Below are positions 46,877 through 55,178 of a stretch of DNA of 64,000 bases, in pieces. The stretch spans positions 372,001 through 436,000 of the forward strand of contig CAVOWP010000031.1 of NCBI GenBank assembly GCA_963700185.1. Direction: 5' to 3'. The notes under the pieces are model-generated. The model saw nothing but the letters and a program-made list of their open reading frames with translations, was not told the origin of the DNA and made no database searches. The translations under genes were made by a program, and so were the position numbers. How positions within the stretch are numbered: the first letter of the stretch is position 1; each line of letters opens with the position of its first letter. The stretch comes from AP-15 sp963700185 (GTDB lineage: Bacteria > Pseudomonadota > Alphaproteobacteria > ATCC43930 > CGMCC-115725).

Positions 46877-47432
46877 ATGACCGCTGTCAGTCAATTCGAC
46901 CCAGGGATCGGAGTGAATCCCGTTTCGGCGCTGATCGCCGAATATGAGCGCCTCACCGACATCATCGTGCCGCTCGAGGAGGGCCGACGATATCCGTCAC
47001 ACCCTTCCTGTCCATCTGCGCGGACCGGCATGCGTCCGGTTGGGCGGCACCCTCTTTTTTGCCGCGCGAGATATCGAAGCCTATGCCGACGATGGTCAGT
47101 GTTCACCAGAGCAGGCCGAAGCGCTGTCCGCGGATTTGGCGGCGTACCAAGCCGTAGTGGTCGCGGTTGAAGAAGCCGCCGGCATCGCCGAGCTCAACCG
47201 CCAGGCCGAAGAAGTCCAGAAGACGCGATCGGCGGTGTACGAAAACATTCTAGAGGCGTCGACGACCACCTTCGATGGGCTTGCCGAGCATATTCGTTTT
47301 CTGATCGACGAGGTGGCCTACCCCGACGAGATCAAGATCATCCTGGCCGGGCTCGAAACCCTCCGGCGCGTCAGAACAACAGATCGGTTCGAGCCAGCGG
47401 TCATCGGCTTCGGCCCGGCGGCTCCAGTGTAA
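46877..47432 (+). CDS. Hypothetical protein, right end of prophage remnant (frameshifted)
   Basis: ATG 46877 gives MTAVSQFDPGIGVNPVSALI, AEYERLTDIIVPLEEG. After a shift near 47000 the other frame gives LGGTLFFAARDIEAYADDGQ, IAELNRQAEEVQKTRSAVYE and FLIDEVAYPDEIKIILAGLE. It looks like a helical family common in Bradyrhizobium-like genomes and of unknown function. It ends about 210 bases before the tRNA-Leu 3' end. Confidence 0.5.
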
Positions 47433-47644
47433 GGTCAATTTTTCTCGAAAGGCTGGCCGCGCGCCCGGCGCGCCGCGCGGATCCGCGCGCAGAACCACTC
47501 GGCCGAAAATCGCTGCGCGATCGGCGAGCTCGACCATCGGGTCCCTCGACTTCGAACGCCCTAGGCCGGTTGCACAGTGGTTGCACGCCGGTTTTCCAAG
47601 TGTGGCAGTTGGACCGAAGTTCCCCTATAAGCCTTTGATTTCAT

Positions 47645-47730
47645 TGGTGCGGACGGCGGGACTCGAACCCGCACCCGGTTTCCCGGAGCAGATTTTAAGT
47701 CTGCTGCGTCTACCTTTTCGCCACGTCCGC
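47645..47730 (-). tRNA. tRNA-Leu (anticodon UAA)
   Basis: The minus strand folds as a class II tRNA: acceptor stem GCGGACG/CGTCCGC, D arm GGCGAAAAGGTAGACGC, anticodon stem-loop GCAGA-CTTAAAA-TCTGC (anticodon TAA), variable arm CCGG-GAAA-CCGG, T arm GCGGGTTCGAGTCCCGC, discriminator A and an encoded CCA (47645-47647). The prophage remnant lies directly beyond its 3' end, the usual side for phage attachment. Confidence 0.95.
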
Positions 47731-47774
47731 TCGCTCCACAATGTCGGGCGGCACACCCGCGGCCGCCAGGGCGG

Positions 47775-48125
47775 TCAGCCGGGCTTGACCCAGGGCGCCT
47801 GGCTCTCCGGCTCGAGCCGCACAGCCGGCAACGGCCGGGGCCTCGCGGCAGCGCCGTTGCTGACCGGCTTGAACAAGGAGCGGTCGATCTCGACGTTGAT
47901 TTCGAGCAGCGAGGTGTCGGACGATTTCCCGACATTGACGCGGAGCGTGTCGTCGCGGATCTCGACATAGCGGCCCACGACCTCGAGCAGATCCTTTTGC
48001 AACGCCGGCAGAAATTCCGGGGCGTCGCGGCTGGCCCGCTCATGGGCGAGCACGATCTTCAGCCGGTCCTTGGCGATCACCGCGCTGTTGCGGCGCTCCG
48101 GGAAAAGCAGATCCAACAGGCGCAT
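47775..48125 (-). CDS. minE: Cell division topological specificity factor MinE
   Basis: 116 residues from ATG 48125, which overlaps the minD stop as ATGA. N-terminal MRLLDLLFPERRNSAVIAKD and RLKIVLAHERASRDAPEF are the MinD-activating and membrane-targeting segment; KDLLEVVGRYVEIRDDTLRV and LLEINVEI form the dimerisation domain. The proline-rich C-terminal tail (residues about 95-116) is a little longer than in enterobacteria. It stimulates MinD ATPase and drives pole-to-pole oscillation. Confidence 0.95.
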   Translation of the reverse strand: MRLLDLLFPERRNSAVIAKDRLKIVLAHERASRDAPEFLPALQKDLLEVVGRYVEIRDDTLRVNVGKSSDTSLLEINVEIDRSLFKPVSNGAAARPRPLPAVRLEPESQAPWVKPG

Positions 48126-48937
48126 CAAGCTCTCCCGAACAAGCTGCGGAAAATGCTCCGGCGCTCGGGCTGGAGGAACCGCATTTCGCGTTGTTCGCCG
48201 ACAAAGCGCGCGACCGCGTCGAGATAGGAGCGCCCCGCCGGGCTTTCCTCGTCGAAGACGACCGGGGTCCCGGTGTTGGAGGCCTTCAGCACCGTTTCCG
48301 ATTCGGGGATCACGCCGAGCAAGGGGATCGAAAGGATCTCCTTGACGTCCTCGACCGACAGCATTTCGCCCTTTTTGACGCGCTCCAGCGAGTAGCGGGT
48401 CAGCAGCAGATGCACCTCGACCGGCTCCAGATTGTGTTCGGCGCGGCGCGACTTCGACGCCAGGATCCCGATGATCCGGTCGCTGTCGCGCACCGAGGAC
48501 ACCTCGGGGTTGGTGACGATGATCGCGCTGTCGGCGAAATAGAGCGCGGTGATCGCACCGTGCTCGATCCCGGCCGGGCTGTCGCAGACGATATAGTCGA
48601 AGTTTTCCTTCAGCTCGTCGAGCACCCGCTCGACCCCGTCGCGCTTCAGGGCCTCCTTGTCCCGCGTCTGCGACGTCGGGAAGACGTAAAGGTTGTCGTT
48701 GCGCTTATCCTTGATCAGCGCTTGGTTGAGCTTGGCGTCGCCGTTGATGACATTGATGAAATCGAACACGACGCGGCGTTCGCACCCCATGATCAGATCG
48801 AGGTTGCGCAACCCGACATCGAAGTCGATAACGACGGTGCGCTTGCCGCGCAGCGCCAGCCCGGCAGCGATCGCGGCTGCGGAGGTGGTCTTGCCGACGC
48901 CCCCCTTGCCCGAAGTGAGCACGATTACTTTGGCCAA
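48125..48937 (-). CDS. minD: Septum site-determining ATPase MinD
   Basis: 270 residues starting at TTG 48937 (GGGGGAGG just upstream), giving (M)AKVIVLTSGKGGVGKTTSAA with the deviant Walker A KGGVGKTT and the signature lysine. VVIDFDVGLRNLDLIMGCER and NFDYIVCDSPAGIE follow. The C-terminal amphipathic helix SIFRSLFGRA targets the membrane. It recruits MinC and oscillates with MinE to keep FtsZ at mid-cell. Confidence 0.96.
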   Translation of the reverse strand: MAKVIVLTSGKGGVGKTTSAAAIAAGLALRGKRTVVIDFDVGLRNLDLIMGCERRVVFDFINVINGDAKLNQALIKDKRNDNLYVFPTSQTRDKEALKRDGVERVLDELKENFDYIVCDSPAGIEHGAITALYFADSAIIVTNPEVSSVRDSDRIIGILASKSRRAEHNLEPVEVHLLLTRYSLERVKKGEMLSVEDVKEILSIPLLGVIPESETVLKASNTGTPVVFDEESPAGRSYLDAVARFVGEQREMRFLQPERRSIFRSLFGRA

Positions 48938-49026
48938 ACAGACCTCCCCCTTTTCCCCAGCAAACCCCATGCAGCGATTCGCGGCGGCCCCCGCCGCCCG
49001 TGAAGGCGCCGCCACAATGATGAGCG

Positions 49027-49741
49027 TCAATTTCGCTCGATGGTCAACCGATCATCGACGAGCGCGATCTGCACCGGTAAACCCCGGTGCTCCGGCGGGA
49101 TTTGATCGCTGACGAGATAATGTCCGGCGATGCTGACCAGCTCCGCCTCGAGCCGGCTGCAAAAGATTCGCGCCTCGGCGTCGCCGCCGGCGCCGGCGAG
49201 AGCCCGGCCGCGCAGCGCCGCGTAAACATGGATGTTGCCGTCGGCCATGATTTCGGCCCCGGCGCTGACCGGCGCAGTGACGACGAGATCGGCGCCGCGC
49301 GCATAGATCTGGGTGCCTGAGCGGACCGGCTGGGTTATCAGCCGCGATTTGGCCGCAGATCGGGGAAGCGTGGCTTTGCGGCGCTTGACCGACCCCGGGC
49401 ACGGCTTCCGCGGGGCGCGGCCGGCTGGGCTGTGTGGCGTTGGGCGCGAACCCCGCGAGACCCGCGGCGGCGGCGGCATCTGCTTGAACCGGCGCGGCAT
49501 TCTGGATGCCGATCAGGGTCAAGGTGTGACGGCGCAGGATCTCCTTGGCCTCGGCGAACTCCGCCTCGCGAGCGAACTCCGCCGCCCCTTTCAGATCGAG
49601 CACGACCGGCGCGTTGTGGAAGAAACGTGGGCTGCGCTGCACCTGCTCGGCGAGTTCGGCTTCGAAGCCGGGATCGCGCAACATTCCGGCGCGCACCACC
49701 ATGACGGTGAAGACTGCGCCCTGCACGAGATTGCCCGCCAT
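49027..49741 (-). CDS. minC: Septum site-determining protein MinC (one frameshift)
   Basis: About 238 residues after repair. The N-domain starts MAGNLVQGAVFTVMVVRAGM with APVVLDLKGAAEF. The C-domain in the other frame is the beta-helix VRSGTQIYARGADLVVTAPV, SAGAEIMADGNIHVYAALRG and RALAGAGGDAEARIFCSRLE. A surplus G in the GGGG run (49393-49396, plus strand C) breaks the frame between the domains; removal gives AVPGSVKRRKATL. It inhibits FtsZ assembly away from mid-cell. First gene of the minCDE operon. Confidence 0.92.
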
Positions 49742-49911
49742 CCGAAATACGCTACCCGCCCGCGACGATTTGAAACGCTACGGGTTAGCCCCAAATCGTG
49801 CGCCCCGCAACCGGTTTTGCCGAGGATCGCCCAGCGTTTCAGAGCGGAGCGGACCTGGTCGGCGCCGAAACTGACGTTGCAGCCACAGATCGGACACGAC
49901 AGCGGATCAGG

Positions 49912-50109
49912 TCATCCGGCCAGCGCGCTGAGCAGATTTCGTAGACCCAAACCCATCCCGACCATCGCCGCAGCCGCGAGCAGCAGTCCGAGCACGATCA
50001 TGCGCATTCCGGATGATGGCCGAATCAGCGCCAACGCCATCAGCACCACGGCACCGCCGATGACTGCGAGCTCGTGCCGTTCGAGCATTTTCGTGAGCAC
50101 CTCCGCCAC
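49912..50109 (-). CDS. Small two-helix membrane protein
   Basis: 65 residues, MAEVLTKMLERHELAVIGGA. It has two hydrophobic segments, VIGGAVVLMALALI and MIVLGLLLAAAAMVGMGLG, connected by RPSSGMR. No known family. Upstream and opposite to the dihaem cytochrome gene. Confidence 0.6.
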   Translation of the reverse strand: MAEVLTKMLERHELAVIGGAVVLMALALIRPSSGMRMIVLGLLLAAAAMVGMGLGLRNLLSALAG

Positions 50110-50255
50110 TCACCGTGTGGCACCGAGATTAATCCACGGTTAAGGGCCCCCGGGCAAAGCGCGCAGGCAGAAAGACAATTTTTCAGCATCGTTGCAACGA
50201 GCGAACACCCGAAGCGTTCACTACAGGGCTATTTTGAACGGAACAGGAGGGGGGC

Positions 50256-51761
50256 ATGCTCGCAACCACTCGGCTATTGTTGAGTGTCGGGGCAGCGGCG
50301 ACGAGCGTAGTTGGGTTATCGATGCGCCTGGTCAGTCTGTCTTGCGTCACCCTGATACTGGCGCTCGGTTACGCCTATGCCCAGCAGGCGCCTCAGACCC
50401 CGGCCCCGAACCCGTATTTGATGGGGACCGAGGGTCTCTATCAGGGACCACGCGGGCTGACGAGCTATATGCCCGTGGCCATAACGGAGTCGTTCGCGTC
50501 GCTGATGGCGCGCTTGTCGGCCGAAAAGCCCGCCGTCGAACAGGCACACAACGCTCTGCTCAGCGAGCGTTACGATCTGAGCGACCGCCCCGCCCAGGGT
50601 GTCACGATGGACCGGACAAAACCCATTCAGGAGGGCGTCCGCGTCAAATTGCCAGCCGGCGTGACCTGGGAGAGCCTTGCGGCGATGAGCCCGGACCAGA
50701 TCCGCGACCAGAACCTATATCCGAAGGGGTTCTATCCTCTGCCGCATCCCAAACACCAGGAGGGCGGCTTTGTCTTTCCGCACTTCTTGATCGATGCGAT
50801 CAAGCAGCAGGACGGGCGCGACCTGAAGCGGTTCGACATCGATTTCGATCTGCCGGACCACTTTCTGGCCGAGTTTCCTCCAGCGATCTACCTGACCCCG
50901 CGCACGGATCTGGGCGATGTCTCGCAAGGCAAGCTGGTCTCGCTGACGAACTACTACCAGCTGTTCAATGGCATTCTCACTCCCCGACAGCTGGAGGGGC
51001 TGCGTCTGCTGCTGACGCCTTTCCCGCAGCAACAGTTCAACGCGACCGAGGATCGGCGCGCCGAGATTCCCAGTCAGGGGGCGGCTTGCTTTGATTGCCA
51101 TTCGAACGGCCACCAAAACGGCGCAACGCACCTCGCCCCCGATGCCCGCCCTGAGTGGTTTCGCCACCGCATCAAGACGGTGTCGCTCCGTGGCCTAAAC
51201 ATTCAGCGCCTTTTCGGCTCGCAACGTGCCCTGAAGACGGTCGAGGATTTCACCGAATTCGAGCAGCGCACCGCTTATTTCGATGGCGATATCGTGGAGG
51301 CTACAAAGAAGGGGGTGAACCCCCTCGAGCGTGGCAGCCAGGTCGATTTCATGGCCGACTTTCAGGAGATGCTGGATTTTCCGCCGGCGCCCAAGCTCGA
51401 CGTGTTCGGCAAGCTCGATCCTGCCAAGGCGACACAAGCCGAAATGCGCGGCCAGGAGGTCTTTTTCGGTAAGGGCCAATGCGCCAGCTGCCACCAGCCT
51501 CCCTTCTACACCGACAATCTGATGCACGACCTGCGCACCGAGCGCTTCTTCAAGCCGGTGATGATCAACAACATGATGGCCGTCGGGGACGGGCCGATCA
51601 AAACCTTTGCCTTGCGCGGTGTGAAGGACAATCCTCCCTATTTCCATGACGAGCGTCTTCTGACGTTGGAGGACACGGTCGAGTTCTTCAACCTGATCCT
51701 CGGCACAAAGCTGGCGGCGCAGGAGAAGCAGGATCTGGTGGCGTTTCTGCGAGTCCTTTAG
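50256..51761 (+). CDS. Dihaem cytochrome c peroxidase-like (MauG/CcpA superfamily) protein
   Basis: 501 residues. ATG 50256 is preceded by AGGAGGGGGG, stronger than for the internal ATG 50322. Signal region SLSCVTLILALGYAYA. Two haem sites: CFDCHSNGHQ in the middle and CASCHQPPFYTDN near the end. NIQRLFGSQRALKTVEDFTE, RGQEVFFGKGQCASCHQPPF and FALRGVKDNPPYFHDERLL match the C-terminal domain of cytochrome c peroxidases. The long N-terminal region is unlike classic CcpA. Periplasmic; substrate uncertain. Its TAG stop is the first three bases of a 19-bp tandem repeat. Confidence 0.87.
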   Translation: MLATTRLLLSVGAAATSVVGLSMRLVSLSCVTLILALGYAYAQQAPQTPAPNPYLMGTEGLYQGPRGLTSYMPVAITESFASLMARLSAEKPAVEQAHNALLSERYDLSDRPAQGVTMDRTKPIQEGVRVKLPAGVTWESLAAMSPDQIRDQNLYPKGFYPLPHPKHQEGGFVFPHFLIDAIKQQDGRDLKRFDIDFDLPDHFLAEFPPAIYLTPRTDLGDVSQGKLVSLTNYYQLFNGILTPRQLEGLRLLLTPFPQQQFNATEDRRAEIPSQGAACFDCHSNGHQNGATHLAPDARPEWFRHRIKTVSLRGLNIQRLFGSQRALKTVEDFTEFEQRTAYFDGDIVEATKKGVNPLERGSQVDFMADFQEMLDFPPAPKLDVFGKLDPAKATQAEMRGQEVFFGKGQCASCHQPPFYTDNLMHDLRTERFFKPVMINNMMAVGDGPIKTFALRGVKDNPPYFHDERLLTLEDTVEFFNLILGTKLAAQEKQDLVAFLRVL

Positions 51762-51872
51762 CCCGCAGGCACGCTGCTAGCCCGCAAGCACGCTGCTAGC
51801 CCGCAAGCACGCTGCTAGCCCGCAGGCACGCTGCTAGCCCGCAGGCACGCTGCTAGCCCGCAGGCACGCTGC
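51759..51872. repeat. Six tandem copies of a 19-bp repeat
   Basis: The unit is TAGCCCGCAGGCACGCTGC, with A in place of G at position 10 in units 2 and 3. Units start at 51759, 51778, 51797, 51816, 51835 and 51854. The first TAG is the stop codon of the dihaem cytochrome gene. 19 is not a multiple of three, and the array ends 19 bases before the stop of the opposite lipoprotein gene. Confidence 0.95.
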
Positions 51873-51891
51873 CCCTCCGCGGCTCGTGCTC

Positions 51892-52194
51892 CTACTGCGG
51901 CACAGGCGCGGGCGGCAGCGGCGCTCGTTGAACCGGTGCGTCCAGCGGCTGCGGCGTCCCCACCGCCGGCTGCTCCGGGTATTGCGGTGCCGGCTGTTGC
52001 GGGTATTGCGCCGCCGCCCCCGGCGCCGGCGGATAGGGATAACCCGCTGCGTACGGATAGCCTGCCGTGTAAGGATACGGGTAAGGATAACCCCAAGGGT
52101 TATAGCCGTAAGGATCATAATAACATCCGGACAACAGGCCGGCGCCCGCCACGGCGGCCAGCCCGATCCATCGCACTCGACGTGGTCTTCTCAC
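51892..52194 (-). CDS. Proline/tyrosine-rich lipoprotein
   Basis: 100 residues from GTG 52194, overlapping the upstream enoyl-CoA hydratase stop (GTGA). Basic N-terminus RRPRRVRWIG, hydrophobic AAVAGAGLLSGC with lipobox LLSGC, then a low-complexity tail rich in YPYPY, AGYPY and PQYPQQP. It is probably anchored to the outer membrane by lipidation. No functional family; tyrosine/proline-rich tails of this kind are common in alphaproteobacterial lipoproteins. Confidence 0.72.
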   Translation of the reverse strand: MRRPRRVRWIGLAAVAGAGLLSGCYYDPYGYNPWGYPYPYPYTAGYPYAAGYPYPPAPGAAAQYPQQPAPQYPEQPAVGTPQPLDAPVQRAPLPPAPVPQ

Positions 52195-52994
52195 GACTGC
52201 CTCGCTCCCGAGAAATCGGGCTGGCGTTTCTCCAGAAACGCTCGGATACCCTCGACAAATTCCCCAGACGCGGCGCACGCGGCAAAGCTTTCGGTCTCTC
52301 GCTGCAACTGGGCATTCAGCATTTGACCGACCGAAGCCTCGAGTAGCGCTTTGGTGCGCCCGTAAGCATGTGTCGGACCGTTCGCCAGCCGTGTCGCGAG
52401 CGCCATCGCCTCGGCCTCGAGTGCCGCCGGTGGAACCAACCGATTGACGAGGCCGAGTTCGAGGGCGCGCCGCGCATCAAAGCGGTCGCCGAGCAACATC
52501 AACTCTGACGCCCGCTTCAGCCCGACGATGCGGGGCAATGTCATCGTCATGCCGCCATCCGGGCTGGTCCCGAGATGGATGTAGCCGGACGCGAAAACAC
52601 AGTCCTCGGCAGCGATGGCCAGATCGGCGGCGAGGACGAGGCTGAGGCCGAAGCCCGCCGCCGCACCGTGCGCCGCAACAACGACCGGCTTGGCCATGTG
52701 CCGCAGCGCGATCAGCAGCGGGTGCAATGTATCGACGATCGCATGAAGGGCCCGTTCACGGGCTGCGGGCTCGAGCGAGATCAGTTCGCCGAACATATTG
52801 ATGTCGCCGCCGGCGCAGAAGTGCGAGCCCGCGCCGCGCAACAGCACGACGCGAGCTGACGCATCCTCGGCGGCTTCGGCCGCCGTCGCGGCGAGCTCGC
52901 CGATCAGTTCAAGGTTGGCGGCGTTGAGCACCGCCGGCCGATTCAGGACGATCTCGAGAACGGTCCCGCGCCGCTGCACGATAACACTAGGCAT
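52191..52994 (-). CDS. Enoyl-CoA hydratase/isomerase (crotonase) family protein
   Basis: 267 residues from ATG 52994. Crotonase fold with VLEIVLNRPAVLNAANLELI, the first oxyanion-hole segment GSHFCAGGDINMF, and VVAAHGAAAGFGLSLVLAAD as the second. At the usual hydratase glutamate positions are ASGYIHLGTSPDGGMTMTLP, i.e. the second glutamate is replaced by Asp or Gly as in many isomerase-type members. It acts on acyl-CoA esters in the cytoplasm; exact reaction unknown. Confidence 0.9.
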   Translation of the reverse strand: MPSVIVQRRGTVLEIVLNRPAVLNAANLELIGELAATAAEAAEDASARVVLLRGAGSHFCAGGDINMFGELISLEPAARERALHAIVDTLHPLLIALRHMAKPVVVAAHGAAAGFGLSLVLAADLAIAAEDCVFASGYIHLGTSPDGGMTMTLPRIVGLKRASELMLLGDRFDARRALELGLVNRLVPPAALEAEAMALATRLANGPTHAYGRTKALLEASVGQMLNAQLQRETESFAACAASGEFVEGIRAFLEKRQPDFSGARQS

Positions 52995-53053
52995 CGCTCG
53001 GCTCCTTTCGCGCTCCGGTCTATCATACGGGGCGCTTTGTGGGAGACGATACC

Positions 53054-54551
53054 ATGGCCTTTTCGATTCTGCGCGGCGGCCGCGTGCTCGACATCGCCGC
53101 AGGAACCGCCGAACCCGCCGATATCCTCGTCGAGGACGACACGATCCACGAAATCGGTCGCGCCCGGCTGCCCGGCCCCGGCCGATGCGGTCGAGATCGC
53201 GGCGGCGCGCCGGCTGTTGCATCCCGGTCTCGTCAACGCCCATACGCACGGCCACGGCAACCTCGCCAAGGGGATGGGCGACCGCTGGCCTCTCGAACTG
53301 CTGCTGAGCGCGGCGCCGTGGATCACCGGCAACCGCACGGCCGAGGACAAGTATCTCTCGACCCAGCTCGGCGCGGTCGAGATGGTCATGAAGGGCTGCA
53401 CCGCCTGCTATGACCTCTCCTTCGAGTGGCCATTGCCGACCGCCGAAGGGCTGGCATTGGCGGGCAAGGCCTATGCCGATGTCGGCATGCGCGCGGTCAT
53501 CGCGCCGATGGTCGCCGATCGCAGCTTCTACGAGGCGATCCCCGGTCTGATGGACGCGCTGCCGCGGCCGCTCCAGGACCGCGTCGCCGAGTTGCGGCTG
53601 CCTCCGGCCGAGGCGACCCTGGCGGCGATCCGCGAGGCATTGCGCGGCTGGTCCTTCGACCGCGACCGGGTGCGTCCCGCGGTCGCGCCGACGATACCGC
53701 ATCACTGTTCCGACGCCTTCATTCTCGGCTGCGCCGATCTGGCGCGCGAGTTCGGGCTCGGAGTTCACAGCCACGTCGCGGAATCCAAGGTGCAGGCGGT
53801 GACCGGGATCCGGCTCTACGGCCGGACGCAGACCGCCCATCTCGACAGCCTCGGCGTGCTCGGGCCGCACTTCACGGTCGCTCACGGCGTGTGGCTCGAC
53901 GAGGACGACATGGCCCGCCTCGGCGACCACGGCGCCTCGGTCGCGCACAATCCGGGCAGCAACATGCGGCTCGGCAGCGGGCTCGCCGATACCAGGGCGA
54001 TGCTGGAGCGGCGGGTCAATCTCGGGATCGGCACCGACGGGGCGAATTGCGCCGACAATCAGAACATGTACGAGGCGATGCGGCTGGCCTCCTTTGTTTC
54101 CAAGGTGCAGGGGCCGGATTGGCGGCGCTGGCTGACGACGCGCGAGGCGGCGCTGGCGGCGACCGAGGGCAGCGCCCGCGCGCTGGGGCTCGGCGACCGG
54201 ATCGGCCGGCTCGCGCCGGGCTACAAGGCCGACATCGTCATGCTCGACCTCGACCACCCGAACTGGCTGCCGTTCAACGACCCGGTCAACCAGCTGGTCC
54301 ACACCGAGGACGGCACCGCGGTCGCCAGCGTCATGATCGGCGGCCGCCTCATCGTCGACAACCGCCGCATCGTGACCGTCGATCTCGACCGGCTGCGCGA
54401 CCGGGTCGCGGCAGCGCGCGAGCGTCTCGCCGCCGCCAATGCCGACAACCGCCGCCTCTACGAAGCGCTCGAACCCGTCGTCGGCAGCTATTGCCCGGGT
54501 CTGGCCCGCACCCCCTACCACATCCACCGCTACGGCGCGCGGCTGGAGTAG
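53054..54551 (+). CDS. Amidohydrolase (cytosine deaminase/TRZ-ATZ-like; one frameshift)
   Basis: About 498 residues, ATG 53054 (AFSILRGGRVLDIAAGTAEP). A surplus C near 53170 breaks the frame; removal gives RLPAPADAVEIAAARRLLHP. Metal site GLVNAHTHGHGNLAKGMGD (HxH) with the later His in HSHVAESK, HGVWLDEDDMARL and the Asp in NLGIGTDGANCADNQNM. The C-terminal composite domain LAPGYKADIVMLDLDHPNW closes the barrel. Family members hydrolyse amino or chloro groups from heterocycles such as cytosine, guanine or triazines. The substrate is not determined. Confidence 0.88.
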
Positions 54552-54629
54552 CAGCCCCCAGATCCACCGATATTAGGCGCCCCGAGCCCCTCTCAGGATC
54601 ACAGCCTCGGGGACCCGCGGCGACTTAAG

Positions 54630-55025
54630 CTACTCCGCCGCGGCTCGCTCCACGGAAATGCTTGGCGCGACTTGCGTTGGTGGATTGCGTTGCTGCCCGT
54701 TGGCGCGGTCGCCGAACCGCTCCGTCGCCTTCCGGGTCATCGCAGGGATGTCGTTGCCGACCGCCCGGATTTCCGAGGCGGTCCAATTGAGGCAATCCGA
54801 CAGCCATTCGTGCTGCGCCTGCAGCAGATCGAACATGTTGCGAGCTTCACAGATCCGCTGCACGGATCGGGAGGATGCCTCGAAGACTTGGCGCTGCCGC
54901 TGCGCCCACCCGGTGATCATCGTTTCCACACCGGTGAGAACGTCACCTTGTGCGCCCATCCACAGCTCGGCCTGTTTAACAAAGGCCGAGCCAACAGGGG
55001 TTGCGTTCGATTTCGCCTCGCTCAT
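54630..55025 (-). CDS. Phasin family protein
   Basis: 131 residues, MSEAKSNATPVGSAFVKQAE. A helical amphipathic body: MGAQGDVLTGVETMITGWAQ, RQRQVFEASSRSVQRICEAR and LLQAQHEWLSDCLNWTASEI with a Q-A-Q-x-E-W-x-x-D phasin-type core. Phasins coat polyhydroxyalkanoate granules. No other PHA gene is adjacent. Confidence 0.8.
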   Translation of the reverse strand: MSEAKSNATPVGSAFVKQAELWMGAQGDVLTGVETMITGWAQRQRQVFEASSRSVQRICEARNMFDLLQAQHEWLSDCLNWTASEIRAVGNDIPAMTRKATERFGDRANGQQRNPPTQVAPSISVERAAAE

Positions 55026-55178
55026 CCTGGCCTCCTGGAATGCACGGTGCCAATCGTCGCCACAGGCGACGACATACGCTTTGGAAGCGCTATTTTTTTA
55101 AATGCGCCGCCATGATGCCGCAGCGGATGCGGCACCAATATGGCGGGTTTGCAAATTAAAGTTAACGGGACCCGGGGG

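Noticed and set aside
51759..51872. CRISPR array
   Set aside because: Units are directly adjacent with no spacers, and no cas gene is nearby.
52995..54527. N-terminal extension of the enoyl-CoA hydratase frame to over 700 codons
   Set aside because: It runs antisense through the amidohydrolase gene, is low-complexity, and the crotonase domain starts naturally at ATG 52994.
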